A stretch of 64,000 nucleotides of DNA from Pseudomonas sp. H9. GTDB taxonomy: Bacteria; Pseudomonadota; Gammaproteobacteria; Pseudomonadales; Pseudomonadaceae. Below are positions 56,817 through 64,000 of this stretch, piece after piece (the stretch's first letter is position 1; every line of letters begins with the position of its first letter). The stretch is from the NCBI RefSeq assembly GCF_004353925.1, contig NZ_SMOK01000039.1, forward strand, positions 62,001-126,000. The letters run 5' to 3'. A model generated the notes under the pieces. The model was not told where the DNA came from. It ran no database searches and saw only the letters and a program-made list of their open reading frames with translations. The position numbers were made by a program, and so were the translations under genes.

Positions 56817-57105
56817 GGCCATACCCCGAAAAAACCGGCGCGCATTATAGGCCTGTTGCAGCCCGATGCCATCCTGCTTCAGACCCGCAACCCTGTATGG
56901 ATTAGTAAAGTAAGCCTTAATCCTGCTTTAATGTCCTACGCAATTCCTAGTCCTGGACGACAACAGCACGGGCCTTCGAACTTCAGCACCTGAAGTCAAT
57001 CTAACCATTGCCGCCACAATGCTCTTACACAGCATAGGCGGACAAAGCGCAGAAACCGCGCCCTTCGGCGCCCGCCCGTTCCACCTTTCGGAACCCGAAC
57101 TCTCT

Positions 57106-59694
57106 ATGTCATCGCGTAAATTTGGTATCAACCTGGTAATAGTCATGGCAATCGCCGCGCTATTCACCGGGTTCTGGGCACTGATCAATCGCCCGGTTTC
57201 CGCCCCCAACTGGCCAGAGCAGATTTCTGGCTTCTCCTATTCGCCATTTCGCCTCGGTGAAAGCCCACAAAAGGGCCAATACCCGACGGAAGACGAGCTA
57301 CGCCAGGATCTTGAGCAGCTGAGCAAGCTGACCGACAGCATTCGTATCTATACCGTCGAAGGCACTCAGGCCGAGATTCCACGCCTGGCCGAAGAGTTCG
57401 GCCTGCGGGTTACCCTGGGTGTGTGGATCAGCCCGGACCTTGAGCGCAACGAGCGGGAAATCCAGAAAGCCATCGAACTCGCCAATAGCTCGCGCAGTGT
57501 CGTTCGGGTGATGGTCGGCAACGAAGCGCTGTTCCGTGAAGAGATCACCCCTGAAGCGCTGATCCAGTACCTGGACCGGGTGCGTGCCGCAGTGAAAGTG
57601 CCAGTCACCACCAGTGAACAGTGGCATATCTGGAAAGAACATCCGGAACTGGCCAAGCACGTCGACCTGATTGCGGCGCACATTCTGCCGTACTGGGAGT
57701 TCATCCCGATGAAAGACGCCGGCCAGTTCGTACTGGACCGTGCCCGCGACCTCAAGCAATTGTTCCCGCGCAAGCCGCTGCTGCTGTCGGAAGTGGGCTG
57801 GCCGAGCAACGGGCGCATGCGCGGCGGTGCTGATGCCACCCCGGCTGACCAGGCCATCTACCTGCGCACGCTGGTCAACCAGCTTAACCGCCGGGGCTAC
57901 AACTACTTCGTCATTGAAGCCTATGACCAACCGTGGAAGGCCAGCGACGAAGGTTCAGTTGGCGCCTACTGGGGTGTGTTCAACGCCGAGCGTCAGCAAA
58001 AATTCAACTTTGAAGGCCCGGTAGTGGCCATTCCACAATGGCGCGTGCTGGCCGTGGGCTCGGTGGTACTGGCGATGCTCTCGCTGACCTTGCTGCTGAT
58101 CGATGGCTCGGCACTGCGCCAGCGTGGCCGTACCTTCCTGACCTTTATCGCCTTCCTGTGTGGTTCGGTGCTGGTCTGGATCGGTTACGACTACAGCCAG
58201 CAGTACAGCACCTGGTTCAGCCTGACGGTGGGCTTCTTGCTCGCCCTTGGGGCGCTCGGGGTGTTCATCGTGTTGCTGACCGAAGCCCATGAACTGGCCG
58301 AGGCGGTGTGGATTCACAAACGGCGCCGGGAGTTCTTGCCCGTACAGGCCGACAGCGCCTATCGCCCTAAAGTCTCGGTGCATGTGCCGTGCTACAACGA
58401 GCCGCCGGAGATGGTCAAACAGACCCTCAATGCCCTGGCTGCCCTGGATTATCCGGACTACGAAGTGTTGATCATCGACAACAACACCAAAGACCCGGCG
58501 GTCTGGGAGCCGATCAAGGCGCATTGCGAACTGCTCGGCGAGCGCTTCAAGTTCTTCCATGTCTCGCCTTTGGCCGGGTTCAAAGGCGGCGCGCTGAACT
58601 ACCTGATCCCGCACACCGCCAAAGATGCCGAAGTGATCGCGGTGATCGACTCGGACTATTGCGTGGACCGTAACTGGCTCAAGCACATGGTGCCGCACTT
58701 CGCCGACCCGAAAATCGCCGTGGTGCAATCGCCGCAAGACTACCGCGACCAGAACGAAAGTACCTTCAAGAAGCTGTGCTACAGCGAGTACAAGGGCTTC
58801 TTCCACATCGGCATGGTTACCCGTAACGATCGTGACGCGATCATCCAGCACGGCACCATGACCATGACCCGACGCTCGGTACTCGAAGAGCTGGGCTGGG
58901 CGGACTGGTGCATCTGTGAAGACGCCGAACTCGGCCTGCGGGTGTTCGAAAAGGGCTATTCGGCCGCCTATTCCCACGAAAGCTATGGCAAGGGCCTGAT
59001 GCCCGACACCTTCATTGACTTCAAGAAGCAGCGCTTCCGCTGGGCCTACGGCGCCATCCAGATCATCAAGCGTCACACCGCCAGCCTGTTGCGCGGCAAG
59101 GACACCGAACTCACCCGTGGCCAGCGTTATCACTTCCTGGCCGGCTGGTTGCCGTGGATTGCCGATGGCATGAACATCTTCTTCACCGTAGGTGCTCTGC
59201 TCTGGTCGGCGGCGATGATCATCGTGCCGCAACGGGTTGATCCACCACTGCTGATCTTCGCTATCCCACCTTTGGCCTTGTTCGTATTCAAGGTCGGCAA
59301 GATCGTGTTCCTGTACCGTCGAGCAGTCGGGGTCAACCTCAAGGATGCCTTTGCTGCAGCCCTGGCCGGCCTTGCGCTGTCGCATACCATTGCCAAGGCA
59401 GTGCTGTACGGTTTCTTCACCAGTAGTATTCCGTTCTTCCGTACGCCGAAGAATGCCGACAGCCATGGTTTCATGGTGGCACTTTCCGAAGCCCGCGAAG
59501 AGTTGTTCATCATGTTGCTGCTATGGGGGGCCGCCGCCGGCATTTACCTGGTGCAGGGCCTGCCGAGCAATGACATGCGCTTCTGGGTAACCATGTTGCT
59601 GGTGCAGTCGCTGCCGTACCTGGCGGCACTGATCATGGCGATGCTGTCGTCGCTGCCCAAGCCAGTGGACGCTGCCCAGCCAGCCCAGGCCTGA
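57106..59694 (+). CDS. ndvB: NdvB-type beta-(1,3)-glucan synthase (GH17-GT2 fusion)
   Basis: 862 residues from the ATG at 57106. A first membrane helix (about 8-26) leads to a periplasmic GH17 domain with the acid Glu140 (VGNEALF) and nucleophile Glu229 (LLSEVGWPSNG). Membrane helices at about 311-333, 345-360 and 373-392 precede a cytoplasmic GT2 domain with Asp458 (IIDNN), DSD 515-517, Glu-Asp 605-606 and QRFRW 642-646, then more helices. P. aeruginosa NdvB, with the same build and next to dapE, makes periplasmic cyclic glucans linked to biofilm drug tolerance. Cyclic product here is inferred. Confidence 0.9.
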   Translation: MSSRKFGINLVIVMAIAALFTGFWALINRPVSAPNWPEQISGFSYSPFRLGESPQKGQYPTEDELRQDLEQLSKLTDSIRIYTVEGTQAEIPRLAEEFGLRVTLGVWISPDLERNEREIQKAIELANSSRSVVRVMVGNEALFREEITPEALIQYLDRVRAAVKVPVTTSEQWHIWKEHPELAKHVDLIAAHILPYWEFIPMKDAGQFVLDRARDLKQLFPRKPLLLSEVGWPSNGRMRGGADATPADQAIYLRTLVNQLNRRGYNYFVIEAYDQPWKASDEGSVGAYWGVFNAERQQKFNFEGPVVAIPQWRVLAVGSVVLAMLSLTLLLIDGSALRQRGRTFLTFIAFLCGSVLVWIGYDYSQQYSTWFSLTVGFLLALGALGVFIVLLTEAHELAEAVWIHKRRREFLPVQADSAYRPKVSVHVPCYNEPPEMVKQTLNALAALDYPDYEVLIIDNNTKDPAVWEPIKAHCELLGERFKFFHVSPLAGFKGGALNYLIPHTAKDAEVIAVIDSDYCVDRNWLKHMVPHFADPKIAVVQSPQDYRDQNESTFKKLCYSEYKGFFHIGMVTRNDRDAIIQHGTMTMTRRSVLEELGWADWCICEDAELGLRVFEKGYSAAYSHESYGKGLMPDTFIDFKKQRFRWAYGAIQIIKRHTASLLRGKDTELTRGQRYHFLAGWLPWIADGMNIFFTVGALLWSAAMIIVPQRVDPPLLIFAIPPLALFVFKVGKIVFLYRRAVGVNLKDAFAAALAGLALSHTIAKAVLYGFFTSSIPFFRTPKNADSHGFMVALSEAREELFIMLLLWGAAAGIYLVQGLPSNDMRFWVTMLLVQSLPYLAALIMAMLSSLPKPVDAAQPAQA

Positions 59695-59701
59695 CAACCT
59701 T

Positions 59702-59811
59702 CCGGTGGAGCAGGCTTGCTGTGGGAGCGGGCTTGCCCCGCGATGCGATGTTGATTGATAAATCGCAATCGCGGGGCAAGCCCGCTCCTACAGCAAGCCT
59801 GCTCCCACCGG
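59702..59811. repeat. Extended nested REP pair between ndvB and dapE
   Basis: Left arm 59702-59744 and right arm 59768-59811 are inverses over about 43 bases: the normal REP core plus an outer layer (GGAGCAGGCTTGCTG left, CAGCAAGCCTGCTCC right) which is itself a shortened REP-like sequence. It fills nearly all of the gap before dapE. Confidence 0.9.
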
Positions 59812-59888
59812 TCACCCTCATCTGATTGATTTGCTATAAGATAACGCCCCTCGAATTCGTGCCCTGCCTTGCCCCCGGAGTTCCCCCA

Positions 59889-61040
59889 ATGACGGCCCCA
59901 GCCGACCTTTCGCCTACCCTCCAACTGGCCTGCGACCTGATTCGTCGCCCCTCGGTGACTCCGGTCGATGCCGATTGCCAGAAACAGATGATGCAGCGCC
60001 TGGGCGATGCCGGTTTCATGCTGGAACCCATGCGAATCGAAGACGTTGACAATTTCTGGGCGACCCATGGCACCCAGGAAGGCCCGGTGCTGTGCTTTGC
60101 CGGCCACACCGACGTGGTGCCAACCGGCCCGGTGCAGGCCTGGCAGAACGATCCGTTCGATGCCCTGATCGACGCCGATGGCATGCTCTGCGGCCGTGGT
60201 GCTGCCGACATGAAAGGCAGCCTGGCGGCCATGGTGGTGGCCACCGAGCGCTTCGTGGCCGATTACCCGAATCACCGTGGCAAGGTGGCGTTCCTGATCA
60301 CCAGCGACGAAGAAGGCCCGGCCCACCACGGCACCAAGGCTGTGGTCGAGCGTCTTGCAGCGCGCAAAGAGCGTCTTGATTGGTGCATCGTCGGCGAACC
60401 GTCGAGCACCAGCCTGGTCGGCGACGTGGTCAAGAACGGTCGCCGCGGCTCGCTCGGCGCCAAACTCACCGTACGTGGCAAGCAGGGCCACGTGGCCTAT
60501 CCGCACTTGGCCAAAAACCCGATCCACCTCGCCGCCCCAGCGCTGGCCGAACTGGCAGCCGAGCATTGGGACGAAGGCAACGCCTTTTTCCCACCAACCA
60601 GCTTTCAGATCTCCAACCTCAACTCGGGCACCGGCGCTACCAACGTGGTACCCGGTGAACTGACGGCGCTGTTCAACTTCCGTTTCTCCACCGAGTCGAC
60701 CGTTGAAGGCCTGCAGGCCCGCGTTGCGGCGATCCTCGACAAGCATCAACTCGACTGGCATGTGGACTGGGCACTGTCCGGTCTGCCGTTTCTGACCGAG
60801 CCGGGCGACCTGCTCGACGCAGTGGCCGCCAGCATCAAGGCCGTCACTGGCCGTGAAACCCAGCCCTCGACCAGCGGTGGTACGTCCGACGGTCGCTTCA
60901 TTGCCACCCTGGGTACTCAGGTGGTCGAGCTGGGCCCGGTCAACGCTACCATCCACCAGGTCAACGAGCGCATCCTGGCCAGCGACCTCGACGTGCTGAC
61001 CGAAATCTACTACCAGACCCTGACCCGGTTGCTCGCCTGA
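59889..61040 (+). CDS. dapE: Succinyl-diaminopimelate desuccinylase
   Basis: 383 residues from the ATG at 59889 (MTAPADLSPTLQLACDLI). M20 metallopeptidase motifs: His in LCFAGHTDVVPTGP, Asp in GRGAADMKGSLAAM, Glu-Glu in LITSDEEGPAHHGT and His near the end (NATIHQVNE). It releases LL-diaminopimelate. With dapC and dapD it gives three succinylase-branch enzymes in this window. Confidence 0.97.
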   Translation: MTAPADLSPTLQLACDLIRRPSVTPVDADCQKQMMQRLGDAGFMLEPMRIEDVDNFWATHGTQEGPVLCFAGHTDVVPTGPVQAWQNDPFDALIDADGMLCGRGAADMKGSLAAMVVATERFVADYPNHRGKVAFLITSDEEGPAHHGTKAVVERLAARKERLDWCIVGEPSSTSLVGDVVKNGRRGSLGAKLTVRGKQGHVAYPHLAKNPIHLAAPALAELAAEHWDEGNAFFPPTSFQISNLNSGTGATNVVPGELTALFNFRFSTESTVEGLQARVAAILDKHQLDWHVDWALSGLPFLTEPGDLLDAVAASIKAVTGRETQPSTSGGTSDGRFIATLGTQVVELGPVNATIHQVNERILASDLDVLTEIYYQTLTRLLA

Positions 61041-61852
61041 TGCTCATCTGCCCTATCTGCAGCGCAGCGCTGAATACGGTCGACAACGGTGTGGCCTGCC
61101 CGGCCGGGCACCGTTTCGACCGGGCCCGCCAAGGCTACCTGAACCTGCTGCCGGTGCAGCACAAGAACAGCCGCGACCCCGGCGACAACCAGGCAATGGT
61201 CGAGGCACGTCGCGACTTTCTCAATGCCGGGCATTACGCCCCGGTAGCCCAACGCCTGGCTGAACTTGCCGCCGAGCGCGCCCCGGCACGCTGGCTGGAT
61301 ATCGGTTGCGGCGAGGGCTACTACACCGCGCAGATCGCCCAGGCGCTGCCAGCGGCAGATGGCTATGCCCTGGACATCTCGCGCGAGGCGGTCAAGCGCG
61401 CGTGCAAGCGCAACCCGGCACTGACCTGGCTCGTAGCCAGCATGGCGCGGGTTCCGCTGGCCGATGCCAGTTGCCAGTTCCTCGCTAGTGTGTTCAGCCC
61501 GCTCGACTGGCAGGAGGCCCTGCGCCTGCTGGCCCCGGGCGGTGGCCTGATGCGTGTCGGCCCCACCAACGACCATCTGATCGAGCTGCGTCACAAGCTC
61601 TATGATGAAGTGCGTGACTATGCCGACGACAAGCACCTGGCGCTGGTTCCGGCGGGCATGCAGCATGCCCACAGCGAAACCCTGACCTTTCGTCTGAGCC
61701 TGGTCGATGGCAAGTCCCGCGCCGACCTGCTGGCCATGACACCTCATGGTTGGCGCGCCAGCGCGGAAAAACGCGCGCGTGTCATTGAACAGGCCGAACC
61801 TTTCGAGGTCACGGTATCGATGCGTTACGATTATTTTGTGCGCCAAGACTGA
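61040..61852 (+). CDS. rlmA: 23S rRNA (guanine-N1)-methyltransferase RlmA
   Basis: 270 residues. The N-terminal four-ligand zinc site is CPICSAAL and CPAGHRFDRARQGYLNLL; the SAM motif is WLDIGCGEGYYTAQIAQ. It methylates G745 in 23S rRNA (RlmA-I type in Gram-negatives). The ATG overlaps the dapE stop as TGATG. Confidence 0.93.
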   Translation: MLICPICSAALNTVDNGVACPAGHRFDRARQGYLNLLPVQHKNSRDPGDNQAMVEARRDFLNAGHYAPVAQRLAELAAERAPARWLDIGCGEGYYTAQIAQALPAADGYALDISREAVKRACKRNPALTWLVASMARVPLADASCQFLASVFSPLDWQEALRLLAPGGGLMRVGPTNDHLIELRHKLYDEVRDYADDKHLALVPAGMQHAHSETLTFRLSLVDGKSRADLLAMTPHGWRASAEKRARVIEQAEPFEVTVSMRYDYFVRQD

Positions 61853-61869
61853 GCACACCCGGAGCCCCC

Positions 61870-62247
61870 ATGCGCCAACCCGATATCGAGATTTATCTCA
61901 AAGACGCCGACGTCGACCACAAGCAGATCGCCGCCTGGCTCAGCGAAACACTGGGCCCGTGCAGCGAATGGCAGCAAAAAGGTCAGACCTACAAGTGCAA
62001 GGCCGGTAACATTCCAGTTACCTGGTTACCGAAGGCTGTAGGCAAATGGAACAGTCTTTACCTGGAAAGCGATCAGACGCCTTGGGCAGATGACATCGCT
62101 TGCGCGCGTGCCGCTTTCGCTGCGCTGAATGTCGAGGTGCGCTGCGCACCCGGCAGTTGGGTAGAGGAAGAAGGTGAAGAAGATGCTGATCGCTGGATCC
62201 GCATCAGCGCCGACGGCGAAGAAGAAATCACCTGGCGAACGCAGTAA
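61870..62247 (+). CDS. Conserved protein of unknown function
   Basis: 125 residues, no signal peptide or membrane helix. Acidic overall, with a Trp-containing C-terminus (ADRWIRISADGEEEITWRTQ). The position matches the PA1160-type gene beside rlmA and dapE in P. aeruginosa. I do not recognise a domain. It starts 17 bases after rlmA, so is probably co-transcribed. Confidence 0.75.
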   Translation: MRQPDIEIYLKDADVDHKQIAAWLSETLGPCSEWQQKGQTYKCKAGNIPVTWLPKAVGKWNSLYLESDQTPWADDIACARAAFAALNVEVRCAPGSWVEEEGEEDADRWIRISADGEEEITWRTQ

Positions 62248-62259
62248 CAACTGCAGGTT

Positions 62260-62321
62260 GCAAGCTACAAGCCGCAAGCTACAAGTTACAAACCTGGCAC
62301 GGCCGGCTTGCAGCTTGTAGC
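62260..62321. repeat. CAAGCTACAAG-type repeat hairpin
   Basis: GCAAGCTACAAG occurs twice in direct order (62260-62271, 62274-62285), and GCTACAAGCCGCAAGC (62264-62279) is inverted at 62306-62321 with one mismatch. It lies between the unknown gene and csp, which converge, and could act as a shared terminator. Confidence 0.7.
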
Positions 62322-62344
62322 CTCAAACTAGCGATCTAAAGCGC

Positions 62345-62554
62345 TTACAGCCCGATTACGTCTTCCGCCTGCAGGCCTTTCTGACCTTGCGTGAGACTGT
62401 ATTCAACCTGTTGCCCTTCGATCAGCGTGCGATGCCCCTCACCCCGAATGGCACGATAGTGAACGAACACATCGGCGCCACCTTCACGCTGAATGAAGCC
62501 ATAACCTTTAGCGTCATTGAACCACTTCACACTTCCAGTCTCACGAGACGACAT
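62345..62554 (-). CDS. Cold-shock domain protein (CspA family)
   Basis: 69 residues forming one cold-shock domain: RNP1 KGYGFIQ and RNP2 VFVHY, with VKWFNDAKGYG at the front. It binds single-stranded RNA or DNA. It lies between the unknown gene and plsB, divergent from plsB across 222 bp that should hold its promoter and leader. Whether it is cold-induced cannot be told here. Confidence 0.93.
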   Translation of the reverse strand: MSSRETGSVKWFNDAKGYGFIQREGGADVFVHYRAIRGEGHRTLIEGQQVEYSLTQGQKGLQAEDVIGL

Positions 62555-62776
62555 CTGAACTACTCCGGGTTTTTATTTTGGAATCGCCTTGTTAGCAGAG
62601 GATCACCTGCCTCCGCCGACACAGCTTGAGGATTACTCCTGCAAGCTGCGGACCGAGTATATGTCAGGCTTGAAATAATTTTTATGACGAGCGTGCATTT
62701 TGCTGAACTTGCGCAGATACGTCACACTAACCGACTGAGCAATCACTCGAAAAAATTCACCCAGAGCACACACTGT

Positions 62777-64000
62777 ATGACCCGTTCTCCCCTGCGCCGC
62801 TTGATCTTTGGCGCTCTGCGTCGCCTGTTGTACCTGTGGGTGCGCTCCGAGACTATCAATCAGTCTTCCTTTACCCTGAACCTGGACCGTAGCCGACCGG
62901 TGTTCTATGCCTTGCAGTCACCGTCACTGACCGACCTGGCGGTGCTCGACCGCGAATGCACCAAAGCCGGGCTGCCACGCCCAGTTCTGCCCGTGACCAT
63001 CGGCGCCCTGCAGGAGCCAGCAGCATTTTTCTACCTGACCCCCGAACCCGACTGGTTGGGCCGCCAGGACAAACGCGGCGCACCACCGACCTTGTCGCGG
63101 CTGGTCAGTGCGGTCAGCCAGCATGCTGAGGAAGACGCTCAGATCATCCCGGTCAGCGTGTTCTGGGGCCAGTCACCAGCCAGTGAGTCCAGCCCGTGGA
63201 AGCTATTGTTTGCCGACAGCTGGGCAGTGACCGGCCGCTTGCGCCGGCTGCTGACAGTGCTGATTCTGGGGCGTAAAACCCGCGTTCAGTTTTCTGCACC
63301 GATTCATGTGCGCGAGCTGGTACAGCACAACAAAGGCCACGAACGGACCGTGCGCATGGCCCAACGCATGCTGCGGGTGCATTTTCGCAACCTCAAGTCC
63401 GCCGTTATCGGTCCGGACATCTCGCACCGCCGCAACCTGGTCAAAGGCCTGGTCCACGACCCGCTGGTACGTCAGGCCATTGCCGACGAGGCTGAGCGCG
63501 AGAAAATCCCCTTGGCCAAAGCCGAAGCCCAAGCCCTGCGCTATGGCAACGAAATCGCCTCAGACTACACCTACACCGCCATTCGTTTCCTCGAAGTGGT
63601 GCTGAGCTGGTTCTGGAACAAGATCTACGACGGCATCAAGGTTAATCACATTGAACAGGTGCAAAGCATCGCGCCAGGCCACGAAGTCATTTACGTGCCC
63701 TGCCACCGCAGCCATATGGACTACCTGCTGCTCTCCTATCTGTTGTTTCGCAATGGTCTGACTCCGCCGCACATTGCCGCCGGCATCAACCTGAACATGC
63801 CCGTAATCGGTGGCTTGCTACGCCGGGGCGGGGCGTTTTTCATGCGCCGCACCTTCAAGGGCAACCCGCTGTACACCGCCGTGTTCAACGAATACCTGCA
63901 CACCCTGTTTACCAAGGGTTTCCCGGTGGAATATTTCGTCGAAGGCGGCCGCTCGCGTACCGGGCGCATGCTGCAGCCGAAGACCGGCATGCTGGCTATC
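62777..64000 (+). CDS. plsB: Glycerol-3-phosphate acyltransferase, N-terminal part (cut by window edge)
   Basis: The first 408 codons of PlsB, open at the window end. Start MTRSPLRRLIFGALRRLLYL. The acyltransferase blocks are visible: VPCHRSHMDYLLLSY (HX4D motif, about 310), GGAFFMRRTFKGN and FVEGGRSRTGR. It acylates glycerol 3-phosphate at the inner membrane in the first step of phospholipid synthesis. Confidence 0.95.
   Translation, partial: MTRSPLRRLIFGALRRLLYLWVRSETINQSSFTLNLDRSRPVFYALQSPSLTDLAVLDRECTKAGLPRPVLPVTIGALQEPAAFFYLTPEPDWLGRQDKRGAPPTLSRLVSAVSQHAEEDAQIIPVSVFWGQSPASESSPWKLLFADSWAVTGRLRRLLTVLILGRKTRVQFSAPIHVRELVQHNKGHERTVRMAQRMLRVHFRNLKSAVIGPDISHRRNLVKGLVHDPLVRQAIADEAEREKIPLAKAEAQALRYGNEIASDYTYTAIRFLEVVLSWFWNKIYDGIKVNHIEQVQSIAPGHEVIYVPCHRSHMDYLLLSYLLFRNGLTPPHIAAGINLNMPVIGGLLRRGGAFFMRRTFKGNPLYTAVFNEYLHTLFTKGFPVEYFVEGGRSRTGRMLQPKTGMLAI

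Overview
The window reads as chromosome from a Pseudomonas species, most likely of the P. putida / P. fluorescens lineage. The reasons are the gene order (mutS-fdxA-rsmZ-rpoS-nlpD-pcm-surE-truD-ispF; pyrG-kdsA-eno-ftsB-ispD; rpsB-tsf-pyrH-frr-uppS-cdsA-dxr-rseP-bamA-skp-lpxD-fabZ-lpxA-lpxB-rnhB-dnaE-accA-tilS; glnD-dapC; dapD-csdA-csdE-tcdA; ndvB-dapE-rlmA; plsB), the high GC content, and many inverted pairs of a REP sequence whose core is GCGGGCTTGCCCCGC. A species call is not justified from this sequence alone.

Positions 1-7633 (minus strand) are the accessory region: the regulatory and early-tail half of an R-type tailocin (headless, P2-like contractile tail), inserted next to mutS. Reading in the direction of transcription, the order is LexA/CI-like repressor, holin, unnamed tail gene, gpV spike, gpW, gpJ, gpI, tail fibre, fibre chaperone, tail sheath (cut by the window edge). 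This matches P. aeruginosa R-pyocin order, but no PrtN-type activator is seen. The 470 bp between repressor and holin hold a candidate promoter with dyads of the form TTATGC-N6-GCATAA, a terminator-like hairpin flanked by 12-bp direct repeats, and a further copy of the dyad at the holin ribosome binding site.

Positions 7793-13496 hold mutS, fdxA, the small RNA gene rsmZ with a distal GacA-type upstream box, rpoS and nlpD. Positions 13677-16619 hold pcm-surE-truD-ispF. A formaldehyde detoxification module (fghA, adhC and a divergent LysR regulator, the GfnR position) separates ispF from ispD. Then come ispD-ftsB-eno-kdsA-pyrG, tilS and accA, and a long minus-strand run (27478-45658) for DNA replication, lipid A, outer-membrane assembly, isoprenoid and phospholipid precursors, and translation (dnaE to rpsB).

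From 46090 the strand switches: map, glnD, dapC, a CPA1-type Na+/H+ antiporter (minus), an ArsC/Spx-like protein, dapD, the csdA-csdE-tcdA sulfur-relay / tRNA ct6A set, the beta-glucan synthase ndvB, dapE, rlmA, a small conserved unknown, a cold-shock protein (minus) and the first 408 codons of plsB. dapC, dapD and dapE are three successive steps of the succinylase branch of lysine/diaminopimelate synthesis, spread over about 11 kb.

No CRISPR array, rRNA, tRNA or intact insertion sequence was recognised. The most novel-looking material is the cis-regulatory architecture of the tailocin and the repeat elements, rather than a new protein system.
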